In this document: in pieces, positions 34,506-36,489 of the stretch
Position numbering within the stretch: position 1 is the first letter of the stretch
Layout: each line of letters begins with the position of its first letter
DNA from: an uncultured Actinomycetes bacterium
Lineage (GTDB): Bacteria; Actinomycetota; Actinomycetes; Nanopelagicales; Nanopelagicaceae
NCBI GenBank assembly: GCA_903844855.1
Contig: CAIMVH010000139.1
Span: 1-36,489, forward strand
DNA: 36,489 bases
Reading direction: 5' to 3'
Notes under the pieces: generated by a model
Databases searched by the model: none
What the model was told of the DNA's origin: nothing
What the model saw: only the letters and a program-made list of their open reading frames with translations
Program-made: the position numbers and the translations under genes

Positions 34506-35120
34506 ATGGCATCTCAATCAAGCATCACATCCGCAGCAGCGATGGGCGGACTCGATGACAACGTGTATGACCGCCTCTTGCGCGAACGTATTATTTTCCT
34601 GGGTGCAGTAGTCGAAGACAAAATGGCTAACGCAATTTGTGCTCAGATGCTCCTACTGGCCGCCGAAGATCCTGAGAAAGATATTTACCTTTACATCAAT
34701 TCACCTGGTGGATCAGTCTCTGCTGGTATGGCCATCTACGACACCATGCAATATGTGAAGAACGATGTAGCAACTGTTGCGATGGGTCTGGCTGCTTCGA
34801 TGGGTCAATTCTTGCTCTGTGCTGGTGCGCCTGGAAAGCGTTACGCCCTTCCTCATGCGCGCATCATGATGCACCAACCATCCGGCGGGATCAGTGGCAC
34901 TGCATCAGATATTAAAATTCAAGCAGAACAAATGATGTACACCAAGCGCAAGATGGCTGAGCTTATTGCCGAGCATACCGGGCAAACCCAAGCGCAGATC
35001 GCCGAAGATTCCGATCGCGATCGTTGGTTTACCGCAGAAGAAGCTGCCGAGTACGGTTTTGTAGATAGCGTGGTGCGCAGTGCGCGCCAAGTTGAAGGAA
35101 ATGGTGGAACTTCGAAATGA
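34506..35120 (+). CDS. clpP1: ATP-dependent Clp protease proteolytic subunit ClpP1
   Basis: 204 residues with the serine protease triad: Ser98 in LAASMGQF, His123 in MMHQPSGG and Asp172 in [15 protein letters not shown] is the oxyanion/handle region. ClpP1 assembles with ClpP2 into the two-ring 14-mer that degrades proteins fed by ClpX or ClpC. Start ATG 34506 has AGGAGGAG upstream. Its TGA overlaps the clpP2 ATG (ATGA), so the two subunits are translationally coupled, which suits a fixed stoichiometry. Confidence 0.96.
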   Translation: MASQSSITSAAAMGGLDDNVYDRLLRERIIFLGAVVEDKMANAICAQMLLLAAEDPEKDIYLYINSPGGSVSAGMAIYDTMQYVKNDVATVAMGLAASMGQFLLCAGAPGKRYALPHARIMMHQPSGGISGTASDIKIQAEQMMYTKRKMAELIAEHTGQTQAQIAEDSDRDRWFTAEEAAEYGFVDSVVRSARQVEGNGGTSK

Positions 35121-35779
35121 GTGACTTCCTAGGAATGGACCGCCAGATGAATCAGAGCAACTCTCATGAAATAATTTCGCGCTACATTCTTCCCCAAATC
35201 GAAGAGCGCACCGCATACGGTTACAAGCGTCTCGACCCGTACACCAAACTCTTCGAAGAGCGGATCATCTTCTTGGGTCAGGGAATCGATGACACCGTTG
35301 CCAACGACGTGATGGCCCAGTTGTTGACCCTTGAGTCGATGGATCCGGATCGCGACATCATGATTTACATTAATTCACCCGGCGGATCGTTTACAGCGCT
35401 CACCGCAATCTACGACACGATGCAATTTGTCCGCCCAGATATCTCTACCGTCTGCCTTGGCCAGGCCGCCTCGGCCGCTGCAATCCTGTTGGCCGGTGGG
35501 GCCAAGGGTAAGCGTTACGCATTGGCGAACTCACGCATTCTGATCCACCAACCCTCAACAGAAGGTGGCGGGCAAGGTTCAGATATTGAGATCCAGGCCC
35601 GTGAGATCGCACGTATGCGCGATCTTCTTGAAACTATGCTCGAAAAGCACTCCTCACGAAGCATTGAAGAGATCCGTCGAGATATCGAGCGTGACAAGAT
35701 CCTCACCGCCGAGGAGGCCGTGGAGTATGGCCTCATCGATCAGGTCTTCACCTCTCGCAAGGCGAACGCCACCAAGTAA
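35117..35779 (+). CDS. clpP2: ATP-dependent Clp protease proteolytic subunit ClpP2
   Basis: 220 residues with its own triad: Ser119 in [10 protein letters not shown], His144 in ILIHQPS and Asp193 in IERDKIL. An N-terminal extension (about residues 1-40) is longer than in ClpP1. The pair of non-identical subunits is the actinobacterial norm. Its start ATG lies in the ATGA overlap with clpP1. The stop TAA (35777-35779) is followed by tandem repeats and then clpX, in the same frame and without further stops. Confidence 0.96.
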   Translation: MSDFLGMDRQMNQSNSHEIISRYILPQIEERTAYGYKRLDPYTKLFEERIIFLGQGIDDTVANDVMAQLLTLESMDPDRDIMIYINSPGGSFTALTAIYDTMQFVRPDISTVCLGQAASAAAILLAGGAKGKRYALANSRILIHQPSTEGGGQGSDIEIQAREIARMRDLLETMLEKHSSRSIEEIRRDIERDKILTAEEAVEYGLIDQVFTSRKANATK

Positions 35780-35791
35780 GAGGCTCTGTAC

Positions 35792-35858
35792 TTCTACGCT
35801 CTGTCTTTCTACGCTCTGTCTTTCTACGCTCTGTACTACTTCGCTCGGTACTTCTTCG
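35792..35858. repeat. 15-bp tandem repeats between clpP2 and clpX
   Basis: Copies of ttctacgctctgtct at 35792-35806 and 35807-35821, a near copy at 35822-35836 (ending tac), a diverged one at 35837-35851 (tacttcgctcggtac), then a partial copy. A partial copy also precedes the run. The copies are adjacent with no spacers, so this is not CRISPR. Read in the clpP2 frame each unit would encode (F/Y)YALS. Confidence 0.85.
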
Positions 35859-35954
35859 CTAAGGGCGAACAACCTCGAGCAATAATTCTCCTGCGTGAGT
35901 GGGCGGCCACCTCTACTCTTATAGTCTGCACTCTGCACCTCGCAGTAGGCACAC

Positions 35955-35970
35955 GCTCCCAATCGGGAGC
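35955..35970 (+). promoter_or_regulatory. Small hairpin in the clpX 5' leader
   Basis: GCTCCC (35955-35960) and GGGAGC (35965-35970) form a 6-bp stem with an AATC loop. It ends eight bases before the clpX ribosome site (GGAGG, 35979-35983) and could affect ribosome access or mark an mRNA boundary. No T-run follows. Confidence 0.4.
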
Positions 35971-35989
35971 CACTTCCCGGAGGTCCCAC

Positions 35990-36489
35990 ATGACGCGTAT
36001 CGGCGAGAGCGGCGATCTCCTCAAATGTAACTTCTGCGGGAAGTCTCAGAAGCAGGTCAAGAAATTGATTGCCGGCCCTGGCGTCTACATCTGCGACGAG
36101 TGCATTGATCTATGCAACGAAATCATTGAGGAAGAGATTGAGCAGAAGTCCTCGCTCGGTCTCAAGGAACTTCCTAAGCCCACCGAAATTTTTGCATTCC
36201 TCGATGATTACGTCATTGGTCAAGAGCGTGCCAAGAAGTCACTTTCAGTCGCGGTCTATAACCATTACAAGCGAGTACAAGCGGGAGAGAACAAGATTCG
36301 CGAAGATGGCGTGGAGCTTGCCAAAAGCAACATTTTGCTCCTAGGTCCTACGGGCTGTGGCAAAACTCTGCTGGCACAAACGTTAGCGCGCATGCTCAAT
36401 GTGCCTTTCGCTATTGCAGATGCCACCGCACTTACTGAGGCTGGATATGTTGGCGAAGATGTTGAAAACATTTTGCTTAAACTTATTCA
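35990..36489 (+). CDS. clpX: ATP-dependent Clp protease ATP-binding subunit ClpX, 3'-truncated
   Basis: The frame is open from ATG 35990 to the window end (about 166 residues of ~425). The N-terminal zinc-binding domain has CNFC at 13-16 and CDEC, with [23 protein letters not shown] and Walker A GPTGCGKT after it, the standard ClpX order. It unfolds tagged substrates and feeds them to ClpP1P2 with ATP. GGAGG (35979-35983) lies six bases before the ATG. The Walker B, sensor and pore-loop parts lie beyond the window. Confidence 0.96.
   Translation, partial: MTRIGESGDLLKCNFCGKSQKQVKKLIAGPGVYICDECIDLCNEIIEEEIEQKSSLGLKELPKPTEIFAFLDDYVIGQERAKKSLSVAVYNHYKRVQAGENKIREDGVELAKSNILLLGPTGCGKTLLAQTLARMLNVPFAIADATALTEAGYVGEDVENILLKLI

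Noticed and set aside
35792-35858. CRISPR array or tRNA-like structure
   Set aside because: Copies are contiguous 15-mers without spacers and do not fold as a tRNA.

Overview
The window reads as a chromosome segment from an actinobacterium (Actinomycetota). The evidence is a gene order I know from Mycobacterium and relatives: ettA, thioesterase, group II truncated globin, HNH nuclease, pepN, CPWx DsbA-family protein, rpiB, tig, clpP1-clpP2, clpX. Isocitrate lyase next to a RamB-type regulator points the same way. By eye the base composition is moderate, not the very high GC of Streptomyces. Secreted proteins carry a short Cys-containing module ending in a CVKSGRKLVW motif, which I associate with small freshwater actinobacteria (Nanopelagicales/acI-like). 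That finer placement is a guess.

Layout. 1-2157: ettA (5' end outside the window), an acyl-CoA thioesterase, a small broken membrane-protein ORF and globin glbO, all on + and linked by short gaps or ATGA overlaps. 2340-10750: an accessory island with a ribose-type ABC importer (ATPase, permease, binding lipoprotein), a class A beta-lactamase-fold hydrolase with no signal peptide, an N-acyl-D-amino-acid deacylase and a COG3375-type GNAT acyltransferase on +, closed by a convergent PucR-type regulator on -. 11000-15292: a DCC thiol-disulfide protein and a short MscS channel (both -), HNH nuclease and a 46-residue membrane protein (both +), then pepN (-). 15341-17065: a secreted protein with a degenerate M23-like domain and NGQPG repeats. 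17181-18950: DsbA-family protein, trmB, rpiB.

19040-23724 is a cell-surface cluster: a secreted helical/Gly-rich protein, a divergent collagen-like protein, and two paralogous secreted proteins. 23841-29321 holds an APC-family permease diverging from a glycerol-type operon (FGGY kinase, GlpA-like dehydrogenase with a BFD-like iron-sulphur tail, FAD/NAD oxidoreductase). 29276-32152 is a RamB-like regulator diverging from isocitrate lyase aceA. 32186-33036 has a septum-formation-domain protein, tRNA-Gly(UCC) on - and tRNA-Pro(UGG) on +. 33093 to the end is the protein-quality block tig, clpP1, clpP2, clpX (3' end outside the window).

How they fit together. The island at 2340-10750 looks like one import-and-catabolism unit for N-acylated D-amino acids, D-residue peptides or a related amide. 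The glycerol operon and the aceA/RamB pair feed central carbon metabolism (glycerol 3-phosphate, glyoxylate shunt). The tig-clp block folds and degrades proteins. No gene-free stretch exceeds 300 bases; the longest are about 275 (19784-20058), 249 (10751-10999) and 210 (35780-35989), and each is described below.
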